Both the position numbers and the translations under genes were made by a program. Positions 1-7,626 of a DNA stretch of 15,025 bases are shown in pieces. Position 1 is the stretch's first letter. Each line of letters begins with the position of its first letter. Origin of the DNA: Chloroflexi bacterium UBA6622 (GTDB taxonomy: Bacteria > Chloroflexota > UBA11872). Where the stretch lies: the NCBI GenBank assembly GCA_002433065.1, contig DJHK01000048.1, forward strand, positions 56,684 to 71,708, in the 5' to 3' direction. The notes beneath the pieces are model-generated. The model saw nothing but the letters and a program-made list of their open reading frames with translations, was not told the origin of the DNA and did not search any database.

Positions 1-579
1 CTTAGCAACGACGAAATTGTTCGATATTTCGAAGGTGTGGTTAAGGCATCGCCTATCCCCGTGCTGCTCTACAACATTCCGGGTATGACGAAAGTCGCGG
101 TCGATGCACCCACCCTAGTACGACTCCGCGACGTAGGTGTCCAGGGGACAAAAGATAGTTCGGGCGATCCCAAGAACCTGTTGAGCTATCTTCAGGCGAC
201 CCGTAACGATGACTTTCGGGTAATCGTAGGTGGAGACGGCCAGCTGGTGCACGCCCTTATGTCCGGTGCGAGCGGAACCACGGGTCCTGCCCCCAATGTG
301 GCACCACAGCTTGTCCTCGCGATCTTCAACGCATGGCAAGACGGTGATCTGGCCGCCGCAGCCGCCGCACAAAATCGACAGAACGAGTTTCTTCACGCGA
401 TGGCCAGTGCGTCACCCGATTTTCTGGCAGCGGCCAAAGGCGTACTGAACCGACTCGGCATTATGGACCCCTATATGGCTCTGCCGAAGACTACGCTCGA
501 CTCCCAGGCAATTGATCAGACCTTCGAAGCGGTTCAGCCATTTCTACCAGATACCGGGCACTCGACTTTAAGTGAATAG
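1..579 (+). CDS. DHDPS/N-acetylneuraminate lyase family aldolase (5' truncated)
   Basis: The reading frame is open from base 1, so the gene starts upstream of the window; 192 C-terminal residues of a protein that is usually about 300 long are visible. Seen: the Schiff-base lysine in GTKDSSGD (visible residue 51), the upstream tyrosine motif YNIPGMT (Tyr at visible residue 24), and the glycine-rich segment GGDGQLVHALMSGASG typical of the barrel's later strands. These place it in the class I pyruvate-type aldolase family (DapA, NanA, 2-keto-3-deoxy-sugar-acid aldolases). The substrate cannot be read from this part. Because a sugar isomerase-like and a hydroxyacid dehydrogenase gene follow, a catabolic keto-deoxy-acid aldolase or dehydratase is more likely than lysine biosynthesis (inference). 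Confidence 0.9.
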   Translation, partial: LSNDEIVRYFEGVVKASPIPVLLYNIPGMTKVAVDAPTLVRLRDVGVQGTKDSSGDPKNLLSYLQATRNDDFRVIVGGDGQLVHALMSGASGTTGPAPNVAPQLVLAIFNAWQDGDLAAAAAAQNRQNEFLHAMASASPDFLAAAKGVLNRLGIMDPYMALPKTTLDSQAIDQTFEAVQPFLPDTGHSTLSE

Positions 580-657
580 TGCAGGGAGTTGGCATATAAC
601 TCGACAGACAATAGGCCATAGCGTCACCATAGGGTTTCGACGATTACTTCACCGCGT

Positions 658-662
658 GGAGG
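658..662 (+). promoter_or_regulatory. Ribosome binding site deciding a GTG start
   Basis: GGAGG with 9 bases to the GTG at 672. It favours this start over the in-frame ATG at 696. Confidence 0.6.
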
Positions 663-671
663 CTTGCTGCT

Positions 672-1598
672 GTGGACCGTTCTCCTGAGACATACATGCA
701 CGTGGGAATCGTGCATTTCATGCTGCACCCCGACCTCCAAACAGGCGATGGTCCAGCTGTACAGACGGCCGAAGCCCTAGCTGCTGACGGGTTTTTTCAC
801 GCGCTTGAAATCACTCGAATCAACGATGCCAGTGAACGACGCGCGATGCGGCGACTCGCGGAGTCAGCGCACCTCACGCTTGGGTATGGGGCCCATCCCC
901 AGATTCTGAGCGGCGGCCTCGATCTCAGTTCAGCTGATCCCGAGCTTCGATCGCGATCCGTAACGGTCGTTAAATCTGCGATCGACGAGGCGGCTGAACT
1001 CGGCATATCCATGCTGACACTGCTGGATGGACCTGGCTCGGCCCCAACTGAACCTGAAACCAATCCTGCCATCGTACGTATCAGCGATTCTCTCACCGAG
1101 CTTTGTGATTACGCCTCTACCCACGATATGTGGATTGCACTGGAGCAATTCGACCGGGCTAAAGAAAAAAACTCGCTCCTTGGTCCGATTGATCTGTGTG
1201 TCAAGGTCAGCCAGATGGTCCGCGCCTCGACCCCGAATTTCGGTTTGTGTTTGGATCTCAGTCACCTGCCACTCCTAGATGAAGATCCCCCGACTTCGTT
1301 GCGAGCAGCCGGTGACCACCTCATTCAAGCGCACATTGGTAATTGCATAATGAGGGACCAAGAACATCCTCAATACGGAGACCAGCATCCGGTGTTTGGT
1401 GATGCTGCTGGAGAAAACGACGTACCCGAACTAACTGCATATCTCAAAACGTTGCTAGAAATCGGCTACTTCGAAAAAGACCTTCCCACCCCAATGCCAC
1501 TCGTCTCGTTTGAAATGAAACCAGCCTCAGATCAATCAACAGCCCAAATCATTGGTAATTGCAAACGGACATTCAATCTCGCCTGGGCACAGGTTTAG
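672..1598 (+). CDS. Sugar phosphate isomerase/epimerase-like TIM-barrel protein
   Basis: 308 residues, cytosolic, matching the xylose isomerase-like (AP endonuclease 2) TIM-barrel superfamily. The likely metal-binding residues appear in order: Glu in ALEQFD, Asp and His in CLDLSH, His in QAHIGNC and Glu near the C-terminus in SFEMKP. This is the E-D-H-H-E arrangement of tagatose/psicose 3-epimerases and hydroxypyruvate isomerases. The GTG start at 672 is chosen because GGAGG at 658-662 lies 9 bases upstream; an ATG at 696 (start MHVGIVHF) fits the family's first strand but has no clear ribosome binding site. It lies 92 bases after the aldolase and 32 bases before the hydroxyacid dehydrogenase, which suggests one catabolic operon. 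Exact substrate unknown. Confidence 0.85.
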   Translation: MDRSPETYMHVGIVHFMLHPDLQTGDGPAVQTAEALAADGFFHALEITRINDASERRAMRRLAESAHLTLGYGAHPQILSGGLDLSSADPELRSRSVTVVKSAIDEAAELGISMLTLLDGPGSAPTEPETNPAIVRISDSLTELCDYASTHDMWIALEQFDRAKEKNSLLGPIDLCVKVSQMVRASTPNFGLCLDLSHLPLLDEDPPTSLRAAGDHLIQAHIGNCIMRDQEHPQYGDQHPVFGDAAGENDVPELTAYLKTLLEIGYFEKDLPTPMPLVSFEMKPASDQSTAQIIGNCKRTFNLAWAQV

Positions 1599-1630
1599 CA
1601 GGCAGCGAACTAGTAAGGGAGCATATCGAC

Positions 1631-2530
1631 ATGAAAATTGGTTATATCGGACTCGGCAAGATGGGTCTACCCATGGCAACCAACATGCGTGCGGCAGGCC
1701 ACGAACTCATCGTGCACAACCGTAGTCAGCCAAAGGTAGAGGCTTTTGTTGCCGATGGCGGTGTGGCTGCAAATTCTCCCGCCGAGGTCGCCGCCCAAGC
1801 TGACGTGATATGCGTCAATGTACCTACCCCGGAAATTTCACTAGAAATTTTGTTGGGAACGGATGGCGCCGTTGAAAATGCGCGTGACGGACAGCTCTGG
1901 ATCGACTTCGGAACAAACGGGCCTGATACGGCCAGAACCTGTGCAGACGCCGGAAGCTCCAAAGGTGTCGGATACCTCGACGCGCCTGTTAGTGGAGGCC
2001 CCGGCGGTGCCGAGGCCGGAACGCTCGCCGTGTTCGTTGGCGGTTCCGAATCTTCCTTCGCACAAGGCAAGGAACTTCTCGACATTATTGGTGGAAAAAT
2101 TGAACATTTTGGCCCAGCTGGAACTGGATGTATTGCCAAACTAACGAACCAAATGATCATTGCTAGCATTCGTGCAGCGAATGCAGAAGCGTTTGTACTG
2201 GCGGTCAAGAACGGGTTGAACCCACAGCAGTTGTACGAAACCCTTATGGGGGCATTTGCGGCTAACCGTTGTATGGAAGTCGACCTCCCGAACCTGGTGC
2301 TTCCTCGCGACTACAGCGCGCGTTTCGCGGTCGATCTATTACTCAAGGACCTTGGGCTCGCGCTTGAGGTAGGTCGACAAAGCGGCGTGCCATTAATCGC
2401 AACGGCCCAAGCCGACCAGTTGTATCAGGAAATTCGGTCCAAAGGATGGGGCGACCTTGACGCAGCAGCCACATTTAAACGACTTGAGGAAATCGTCGGG
2501 GTAGAGGTGACGGTGCCGTCCAGCGAATAG
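1631..2530 (+). CDS. 3-hydroxyisobutyrate dehydrogenase-like NAD(P)-dependent beta-hydroxyacid dehydrogenase
   Basis: 299 residues, the usual length for this family. The N-terminal Rossmann fold carries GLGKMG (residues 7-12). The substrate-binding signature DAPVSGG is at 117-123 and continues into GGAEAGTL. The catalytic lysine is K170 with N173 in GCIAKLTNQM. The C-terminal all-helical domain follows. Such enzymes oxidise 3-hydroxyisobutyrate, or reduce tartronate semialdehyde (GarR/GlxR type), in the cytosol. Next to an aldolase and a sugar isomerase-like gene, the tartronate-semialdehyde-type role is an attractive inference but not proven. The ATG at 1631 is preceded by AAGGGAG; the frame is open further upstream, but that part overlaps the previous gene and lacks family similarity. 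Confidence 0.9.
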   Translation: MKIGYIGLGKMGLPMATNMRAAGHELIVHNRSQPKVEAFVADGGVAANSPAEVAAQADVICVNVPTPEISLEILLGTDGAVENARDGQLWIDFGTNGPDTARTCADAGSSKGVGYLDAPVSGGPGGAEAGTLAVFVGGSESSFAQGKELLDIIGGKIEHFGPAGTGCIAKLTNQMIIASIRAANAEAFVLAVKNGLNPQQLYETLMGAFAANRCMEVDLPNLVLPRDYSARFAVDLLLKDLGLALEVGRQSGVPLIATAQADQLYQEIRSKGWGDLDAAATFKRLEEIVGVEVTVPSSE

Positions 2531-2569
2531 CTGGACCCAAGCGCTCGCCCAGCAGGACTAGCATTGCCC

Positions 2570-2980
2570 ATGGACTGGTTTAATCGGGAAATCCGGTTTT
2601 TAATAGCCCGCCTGGTCACTAACTTCTTCGCGGTACTGGCGGTCACACTGCTCCTCGAAGAAGGCATTGTGTTTCCCGAGCGCGGGACTGATGACTTCTG
2701 GGTCGCATCTCTATCGCTCGCCGCCGTGCTTGCAATTCTCAATTCATATGTTCGACCCGTGGTGGAATTCGTACTTAAACCAATCGGATGTCTGCTGCAC
2801 CTCCTCACATTCGGACTGTCCCATTTCCTGATTAGCGCGGTCGTCTTCTGGATTGCAACGCTCGTCGTCGAAGATTTCGTTATCACAGGTGTAGGTCCAG
2901 CCCTCGTAGGCACCGTGATCGTAGCTATCATCGGCGCGTTCGGATCCTTCGTGTTTGGTGGACGTTCAAACCGAAGTTGA
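2570..2980 (+). CDS. Phage holin family 4-like (DUF360) small membrane protein
   Basis: 136 residues from the ATG at 2570; a TTG at 2564 would add two. It has about four hydrophobic helices (roughly residues 10-30, 45-60, 75-105 and 110-130). The segment NSYVRPVVEFVLKPIG between helices 2 and 3, and the glycine-rich end, fit the PF04020 family. That family is named after phage holins but is widespread as a chromosomal inner-membrane protein of unknown role, and no phage genes surround it here. AGGA at about 2554 serves either start. Its stop codon overlaps the TTG start of the next gene by 4 bases, implying translational coupling. Family assignment is from recognised pattern only. Confidence 0.7.
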   Translation: MDWFNREIRFLIARLVTNFFAVLAVTLLLEEGIVFPERGTDDFWVASLSLAAVLAILNSYVRPVVEFVLKPIGCLLHLLTFGLSHFLISAVVFWIATLVVEDFVITGVGPALVGTVIVAIIGAFGSFVFGGRSNRS

Positions 2981-4791
2981 ATCGCTGGATGCCAGTAGGG
3001 AACGGCGACCCCACGAAACCCGATACCAGAAGCCCTTTGGTTGAAACCTCGATTGAGACCCTGTCAACAGTTGGGCGACCAATGCCCATCGACCAACTCG
3101 CTCGAACTGTGATGCACGTTGGAGCAGACGCAGCCCACGTTGCTGCTCGGGCCCTAACGCCGCTCCTCGAACAAGATGTGCGCTTAACGCGAGTCGAAGC
3201 TGGTCATTGGGCGCTTGCCTCGTGGACGCATGGAACAGTCTTCGTCGATGAGGCCGAGTTTGTCGTGTTCGACGTGGAAACTAACGGTGGCCGAGGCGGC
3301 CGCCATCGAGTCATTGAGATCGGCGCCTTGCGACTAATCGGAGGAAAGGTGATCGATCATTACTCTTCATTGGTACGACTTCCTAGACGCGTATCCAGGT
3401 TTGTAACCCGCTATACGGGAATAACGAATGAAATGTTGACTGACGCGCCGCCTATAGAAACCGTGCTTGAAGACTTTCGAGTCTTCCAAGCCAGCAGCAC
3501 TCTGGTTGCTCACAATCTCCCTGCGGATTTGGCCTACCTTAACAATGAAGCCCTTTGGGCTGATCGACCGCTCTTTCCTGGGGATGGCATCGACACCATG
3601 GAACTCAGCGCCACATTAATGCCCAAACGTGAAGGCAACAGCCTAGCGGCAGCTCTCGCAGCCGCCGGAATTCAAGACGCCCCGTCTCACCGGGCTCTGG
3701 AAGACGCCCGAGTCACCGCGGAACTTTTCCTGTTCCTGCTGCAACGCCTTCCAGACAAGAAGGCCTCAGTCGCCACCCTTCGTACAACTGCGGCTAACGG
3801 CGGTCCTGAAGGCCGACTTCCTCGCCGTTCACGCGAACTCGCACGATGGGCTTCAAGAAGCCTCCCACCTGCCCCAGGCGTGTACATGTTTCGAGATTCC
3901 GACGCACAAACGCTTTATGTGGGGAAAACTGTCTCCTTACAGAAACGGGTGAGAAGCCATTTCACAGACTCCACGGGATTCATACGTCGACGTGATGGAA
4001 TGTTGGACCGAATCACCAGTATCGACTGGGAGCCAACCGGATCTGAGCTTCGAGCCCTTGTACGTGAAGCGGAGTTAATTGAGACCTTAGCTCCTGAATA
4101 CAACATCCAGCGCCAGCGACGACCTGGGCGACGATTTATATGCTTGGGCCCTGCAAACGCCGCCCTAATCAACACAGCCTCAGAGGTTCGAGAGGGTACA
4201 GAAACCTACGTTGGGCCGTTCCCGACTACTCGAGATGCGCTGCTTGCTGCCAACACTGCTCGTCGTATATTTGGACTGCCCACCAGAAAATCTCCCGATC
4301 AATCCGTTGCTGGCTGGCGCCGTGACGGGGCCATCGCCTTTTTAGGCAAAGGCCGTAAGGCAGCCCAAGCTGTGATTTCCCAAGCACCGAGCCATGCTGA
4401 TCAGCGAAGGGATATCCTTCGTCGAATTCGCCGTGTGCGAATAGTACGGACCCCCATCCGGGGCGGCCCAGGTGCCAACCCTGCATTGGTCGTAACTAGT
4501 GGGGCTGTTCCAGGCGCAGTCGAACTCGCACGCATCGACGACGGACTTATAACCGCCATCGCCTCACTAACCCACCCCAAGAAACGTGAGCTACGTGAAA
4601 CGCTACGAAATCTTCAGGAAGCACCCATGCGTTCGAGTTCAACGACAACAAACGAACAGCACATAGTGCTGAGCTGGCTCCATGCCCATATGGACACCCC
4701 GGAAATCCTGGCATGGGACAACACGTTATCCAAGGATTTCGTTGATCTAGCCTGGCAACGACTTCTCACCATTGCCGCCACCGAAAGCTAG
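2977..4791 (+). CDS. DEDDh 3'-5' exonuclease fused to UvrC-like GIY-YIG nuclease
   Basis: 604 residues from TTG 2977 (ATG 2989 is an alternative; neither has a strong ribosome binding site). Residues about 22-85 look like a small winged-helix segment ending in HWALASW. A DnaQ-like exonuclease domain follows, with all DEDDh residues visible: D99 and E101 in FDVETN, D184 in AHNLPADLAYL, H238 and D243 in SHRALEDAR. A GIY-YIG domain starts near 298: PGVYMF (Y303), LYVGKT (Y314), R324 in LQKRVRSHF and the glutamates in REAELIE around 365-369. The remaining ~220 residues resemble the Cho/UvrC linker part; the UvrC RNase H-like nuclease and helix-hairpin-helix tail are absent. This fusion is well known in Actinobacteria and is presumed to act in DNA repair or end processing. 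Confidence 0.9.
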   Translation: MNRWMPVGNGDPTKPDTRSPLVETSIETLSTVGRPMPIDQLARTVMHVGADAAHVAARALTPLLEQDVRLTRVEAGHWALASWTHGTVFVDEAEFVVFDVETNGGRGGRHRVIEIGALRLIGGKVIDHYSSLVRLPRRVSRFVTRYTGITNEMLTDAPPIETVLEDFRVFQASSTLVAHNLPADLAYLNNEALWADRPLFPGDGIDTMELSATLMPKREGNSLAAALAAAGIQDAPSHRALEDARVTAELFLFLLQRLPDKKASVATLRTTAANGGPEGRLPRRSRELARWASRSLPPAPGVYMFRDSDAQTLYVGKTVSLQKRVRSHFTDSTGFIRRRDGMLDRITSIDWEPTGSELRALVREAELIETLAPEYNIQRQRRPGRRFICLGPANAALINTASEVREGTETYVGPFPTTRDALLAANTARRIFGLPTRKSPDQSVAGWRRDGAIAFLGKGRKAAQAVISQAPSHADQRRDILRRIRRVRIVRTPIRGGPGANPALVVTSGAVPGAVELARIDDGLITAIASLTHPKKRELRETLRNLQEAPMRSSSTTTNEQHIVLSWLHAHMDTPEILAWDNTLSKDFVDLAWQRLLTIAATES

Positions 4792-4808
4792 ACAAGCTGA
4801 AGGCACGG

Positions 4809-4879
<71 letters not shown>

Positions 4880-4890
4880 CGACAAATCCC

Positions 4891-4919
4891 ATTAGACATG
4901 CGGGCTAAATCAATGAAAA
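4891..4919 (-). promoter_or_regulatory. Possible promoter of tRNA-Cys
   Basis: On the - strand a -10-like TCTAAT (4896-4891) and a -35-like TTTTCA (4919-4914) are 17 bases apart, and the -10 ends 11 bases before the mature tRNA 5' end. Weak -35; judged by eye only. Confidence 0.35.
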
Positions 4920-4956
4920 TCATATCGGCGACGTGCGCAAACGCCAAGCGAGATCA

Positions 4957-6177
4957 TCACACCGGCCCCCGCTGCATCACGCGCCAACGATCATCCGCCG
5001 ATCGATTCAAAACAAATCCAATCGCTAGGTCCATTCGACCTTGCCGGACGGTTTCCCCATCCGTGTTACGCCGCTCCCGCAAGTCGCCCGTTTGCCTCAC
5101 AAGAATCCCAGCCATCTGCCCTTCGATTCGTGCGTCGAGGACCTCTTGCGAAATCTGGCCGTCAAGATAAATTCCATCATTTCGATATTTCTGGATCTGC
5201 GCCTCAATTTGCTGGGCTAGCTCTTCCGAAAAGATCGCGCGAATTCCTGCTGCATCAAGCGATCGATAAGCCTCGAATTCAAGCTGTGCCGCTCGCACAG
5301 CAACACTGGCTGCCTGATCAAGACTAGAGGCCTCCGCATCCTGACACCCTCGAGCAGCCAGCACCCCGACGAAGACACCAAGCGCGGCAAGAATAACTAA
5401 GCCGAGGCGCGCACGACGCAAGCGCGTCTCTTCATATCGACTAAACGCCTCTGCTTCGGCAAACACTCTTTCATGCTCGGTCACGTTGGATTCGACCGTT
5501 GATTCACCACCCTGAGCATCGTCTCGAGTCCTGGGATCAGCCTTCCACATACCGGGACTGTCAACCCGTCGACCGCTATCATCGGTTGCCGGTAAATCTC
5601 CAAGATTAGCTGGCAACATTTCGCCTTCGTTCCCCTTATGGGAGTCCTGTCGCTCAGCAATCAAGTCAACTGGGGGTGCGACGAGCAAATTCATGAACTT
5701 TCCGTGCACAGCTTGCTCCGAGAGTTTGAAATCAATGCCCTGCCCAAGTGTCCATCGCCCTTCCAAAAGCAACATAAAATCTCGACCGTCAAATAAAACA
5801 ATGGAATTCTTATCATCCGCCGTCAGGACATGGGCATCGGAAAACCCTTGAAGGAGAATGAGGATGTCAACCTGCCGGGCACGGGCTGAATCAACCAGGA
5901 CATGGGGATCCTCGTGATCCCACCAAAGTTCGGTTGCTAAGTTCCTCGCCCCCAACACACACACACCGGCAACATGGGTGTCGGCCACCTGCATAGCCTC
6001 AACGATATGGCCATCTCCAGCCTGAATTAACGCCTCCACCACATTGGCCAACTTCGACAGGCGATCTGTTTCTTCCTTAATCGCCGAAGCGAAAAGATCG
6101 GCGTGAGCACGCAATGCTCTGCGGCGCTGTCGACCACCATCATCCGAACGAGAAGTTCCTCCACCAGAAGACGTCAT
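4957..6177 (-). CDS. Unrecognised single-span membrane protein; Mrr-like segment possible at N-terminus
   Basis: 406 residues. No family is recognised with confidence. Residues 1-25 are polar and basic. Residues about 25-165 look like a compact alpha/beta domain. Within it, ILILLQGFSDAHVL and SIVLFDGRDFMLLLEG (about 105-140) resemble the last strands of Mrr/restriction-endonuclease-fold proteins, but no QxK-type catalytic lysine motif is visible, so an active nuclease is doubtful. A polar, acidic linker (about 170-250) precedes one membrane helix (257-276, LGLVILAALGVFVGVLAARG). The C-terminal ~115 residues start with a helical stretch and end in FVLNRSADDRWRVMQRG, which suggests an extracytoplasmic NTF2/Mce-associated-like fold. 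It starts 21 bases after the phyH1 stop and may be co-transcribed with it. Function unknown. Confidence 0.75.
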   Translation of the reverse strand: MTSSGGGTSRSDDGGRQRRRALRAHADLFASAIKEETDRLSKLANVVEALIQAGDGHIVEAMQVADTHVAGVCVLGARNLATELWWDHEDPHVLVDSARARQVDILILLQGFSDAHVLTADDKNSIVLFDGRDFMLLLEGRWTLGQGIDFKLSEQAVHGKFMNLLVAPPVDLIAERQDSHKGNEGEMLPANLGDLPATDDSGRRVDSPGMWKADPRTRDDAQGGESTVESNVTEHERVFAEAEAFSRYEETRLRRARLGLVILAALGVFVGVLAARGCQDAEASSLDQAASVAVRAAQLEFEAYRSLDAAGIRAIFSEELAQQIEAQIQKYRNDGIYLDGQISQEVLDARIEGQMAGILVRQTGDLRERRNTDGETVRQGRMDLAIGFVLNRSADDRWRVMQRGPV

Positions 6178-6198
6178 TAGATTAGACCCAACATCCGA

Positions 6199-6981
6199 TC
6201 ACAACCCGTCACGAACAACACGCTCATGATTTTGCTTTTGTCCACGAACCATAATCCCGTCTCGACCTAGCCCCTGACCAGTGGTCTGCACATTGTCGGG
6301 ATCTCGATAACCAAACCTCACAAGACGTCTCCACCGATTCGTGCGATTCGGGGCCGATCCATGCACAGTGAGATAACTGAATAACACCACATCGCCAGCG
6401 TCGGCAGGAACTGACACAGCGTCCTCAAGGCGATATCTTTCGGTTGGTAAATGGGGACTGCTATGTTCCCCTCGAATATGTTCCAACGGACCGGCTCGAT
6501 GACTGCCGCCAAGGAATTTCAGACACCCATTCTCCTCCGTGGCCGCATCGATGTGAGCTATAGCATCGACATACGCCGGACCCTGGTGTTCGTAGAACGG
6601 ATAGTCCTGATGCATTGGAAACGGTGTCCCCATATCGGGAGCTTTGGCATGCAATGTCGTGTGATGCAATTCGACATTTGGGCCAATCAGATCCGCAATG
6701 GCACCAGTTAGACGTTCGTTAACCACCGCACGCAGGTAAGCCGACGAATAATTCTGCAGCTCGTGCATAGCCGAAAGTCGAGCCTTTGCGCTCTCATCAG
6801 CTGTCATGTAGGCCTCACGCCAGGGGCCACGCCATCCCGGTGTTTCCTCGGCCCATTCCACCATGAGGCGTTCAAGTTCATGAGATAGTTCTTCTACCTC
6901 CGAAGGCGAATACACAGCTCGAAGCTTGAGGTACCCGTGTTCCTGAAAAAAATCCACTTCTTCGCCGGTCAGCACGTGCAT
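6199..6981 (-). CDS. Phytanoyl-CoA dioxygenase (PhyH) family oxygenase 1
   Basis: 260 residues from the ATG at 6981; an upstream TTG at 7047 would add 22 residues outside the usual domain and would cover the candidate operator. Seen: the usual start pattern LTGEEVDFFQEHGYL, the iron-binding HxD (H124, D126 in PMHQDYPF), the IDAATEENGCLKFLGGSH segment, the distal iron ligand H207 in TVHGSAPN and the likely 2-oxoglutarate arginine R218/219. This predicts an Fe(II)/2-oxoglutarate-dependent oxygenase, usually a hydroxylase of a small molecule in the cytosol; substrate unknown. The fold and full metal site look intact. It is transcribed away from the marR gene, so it is the obvious candidate target of that regulator (inference). 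Confidence 0.92.
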   Translation of the reverse strand: MHVLTGEEVDFFQEHGYLKLRAVYSPSEVEELSHELERLMVEWAEETPGWRGPWREAYMTADESAKARLSAMHELQNYSSAYLRAVVNERLTGAIADLIGPNVELHHTTLHAKAPDMGTPFPMHQDYPFYEHQGPAYVDAIAHIDAATEENGCLKFLGGSHRAGPLEHIRGEHSSPHLPTERYRLEDAVSVPADAGDVVLFSYLTVHGSAPNRTNRWRRLVRFGYRDPDNVQTTGQGLGRDGIMVRGQKQNHERVVRDGL

Positions 6982-6999
6982 TGACAACAAACCAGACCA

Positions 7000-7019
7000 A
7001 TAATGTCTGACTTCATTAT
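7000..7019. promoter_or_regulatory. Inverted repeat, candidate MarR operator for phyH1
   Basis: ATAATG and CATTAT are perfect complements separated by 8 bases (7000-7005 and 7014-7019). They lie 19-38 bases upstream of the phyH1 start and overlap a -10-like CATAAT on the - strand. Size and position suit a MarR dimer site; binding is inferred. Confidence 0.4.
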
Positions 7020-7079
7020 GACTACCGCACCGCAGAAACGCGATCAATCATGGCAGCCAGGATCCTTAGCTCATGAGAT

Positions 7080-7090
7080 GATTTTAAATC
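7080..7090. promoter_or_regulatory. Short palindrome GATTTTAAATC upstream of marR
   Basis: GATTT and AAATC mirror each other around one central T. An 8-base palindrome CTCATGAG lies just before it at 7070-7077. Both are in the spacer shared by phyH1 and marR, about 46 bases before the marR ATG. Could be an autoregulatory site, but AT-rich palindromes of this size also occur by chance. Confidence 0.25.
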
Positions 7091-7135
7091 GAGATCCGCA
7101 CTTAGCAATTCGCGGACCGTGATAGGGTGGCTGCC

Positions 7136-7603
7136 ATGACCATGGAAGCACGGGCCAACACCAACCTCGGCAGACTGTGCCTCAATGCATTTCGCTGGAT
7201 GGACACCCTATTTGAGGCGCGAATGCAGCTGAGAGGTTGGCATCATATTCCATGTTCGAGCTCACTCGTTTTGCCACACCTTCACGAGAAAGGTGTTCGT
7301 CCCGCCGACATCGCCAAAGCCGCCGGCGTCACACGACAGGCCGTGCATCATGTCCTGCGAGATTTACTCGAATTGGGCTTTGTAGAAATGCGAACAGATC
7401 CCAAAGATCGTCGCTCAAAGCTTGTAGTTTTCTCACCTCTAGGGGCTGAGTTTGACACTGCCGTTCGTGATGTATCGAAAGAAATCGAACAGGAATTGGC
7501 CCGACGAATTGGTGACCGAGCTGTCAGCTCATTACGCACGAGCCTGGAAGCAGAGTGGGGCAACCCATACGAGAAATCACGAACGACTGAAAATAAATTC
7601 TGA
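7136..7603 (+). CDS. MarR-type winged-helix transcriptional regulator
   Basis: 155 residues from ATG 7136; GTG 7127 and ATG 7142 are alternatives in the same frame. A helix-turn-helix is visible in VRPADIAKAAGVTRQAVHHVLRD-type sequence at about residues 55-77. It is followed by the wing with the MarR hallmark TDPKDRRSK and by C-terminal dimerisation helices. The start has two possible readings: AGGG at 7124-7127 may be a Shine-Dalgarno, or TAGGGT at 7123-7128 may be a -10 element 7 bases before the ATG, giving a leaderless transcript as is common in Actinobacteria. Ligand unknown. Its divergent position to phyH1 and proximity to phyH2 suggest local control of the oxygenase cluster. Confidence 0.88.
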   Translation: MTMEARANTNLGRLCLNAFRWMDTLFEARMQLRGWHHIPCSSSLVLPHLHEKGVRPADIAKAAGVTRQAVHHVLRDLLELGFVEMRTDPKDRRSKLVVFSPLGAEFDTAVRDVSKEIEQELARRIGDRAVSSLRTSLEAEWGNPYEKSRTTENKF

Positions 7604-7626
7604 GATCGCTGCCGTCTAGTCAGAAT
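7597..7626. terminator. Possible terminator hairpin between convergent marR and lipoprotein genes
   Basis: ATTCTGA (7597-7603) and TCAGAAT (7620-7626) are perfect complements with a 16-base loop. Each arm contains the stop codon of one of the two converging genes. On the - strand the stem is followed by a T-rich TTTATTTTC, as in intrinsic terminators; on the + strand there is no T-run. The stem is short and AT-rich, so it is weak. Confidence 0.35.

Noticed and set aside
580..671. Possible promoter or RNA element between the aldolase and isomerase genes
   Set aside because: A TATAAC at 595-600 lacks a good -35, and the two CCATAG copies are direct repeats too short to mean anything.
2564..2980. 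Phage-derived region because of the holin-like gene
   Set aside because: The family is common on bacterial chromosomes; no endolysin, structural, integrase or attachment sequence is nearby.
6982..7047. TTG start 22 codons upstream for phyH1
   Set aside because: The added residues lie before the usual PhyH start and would place coding sequence over the candidate operator; ATG 6981 fits the family.
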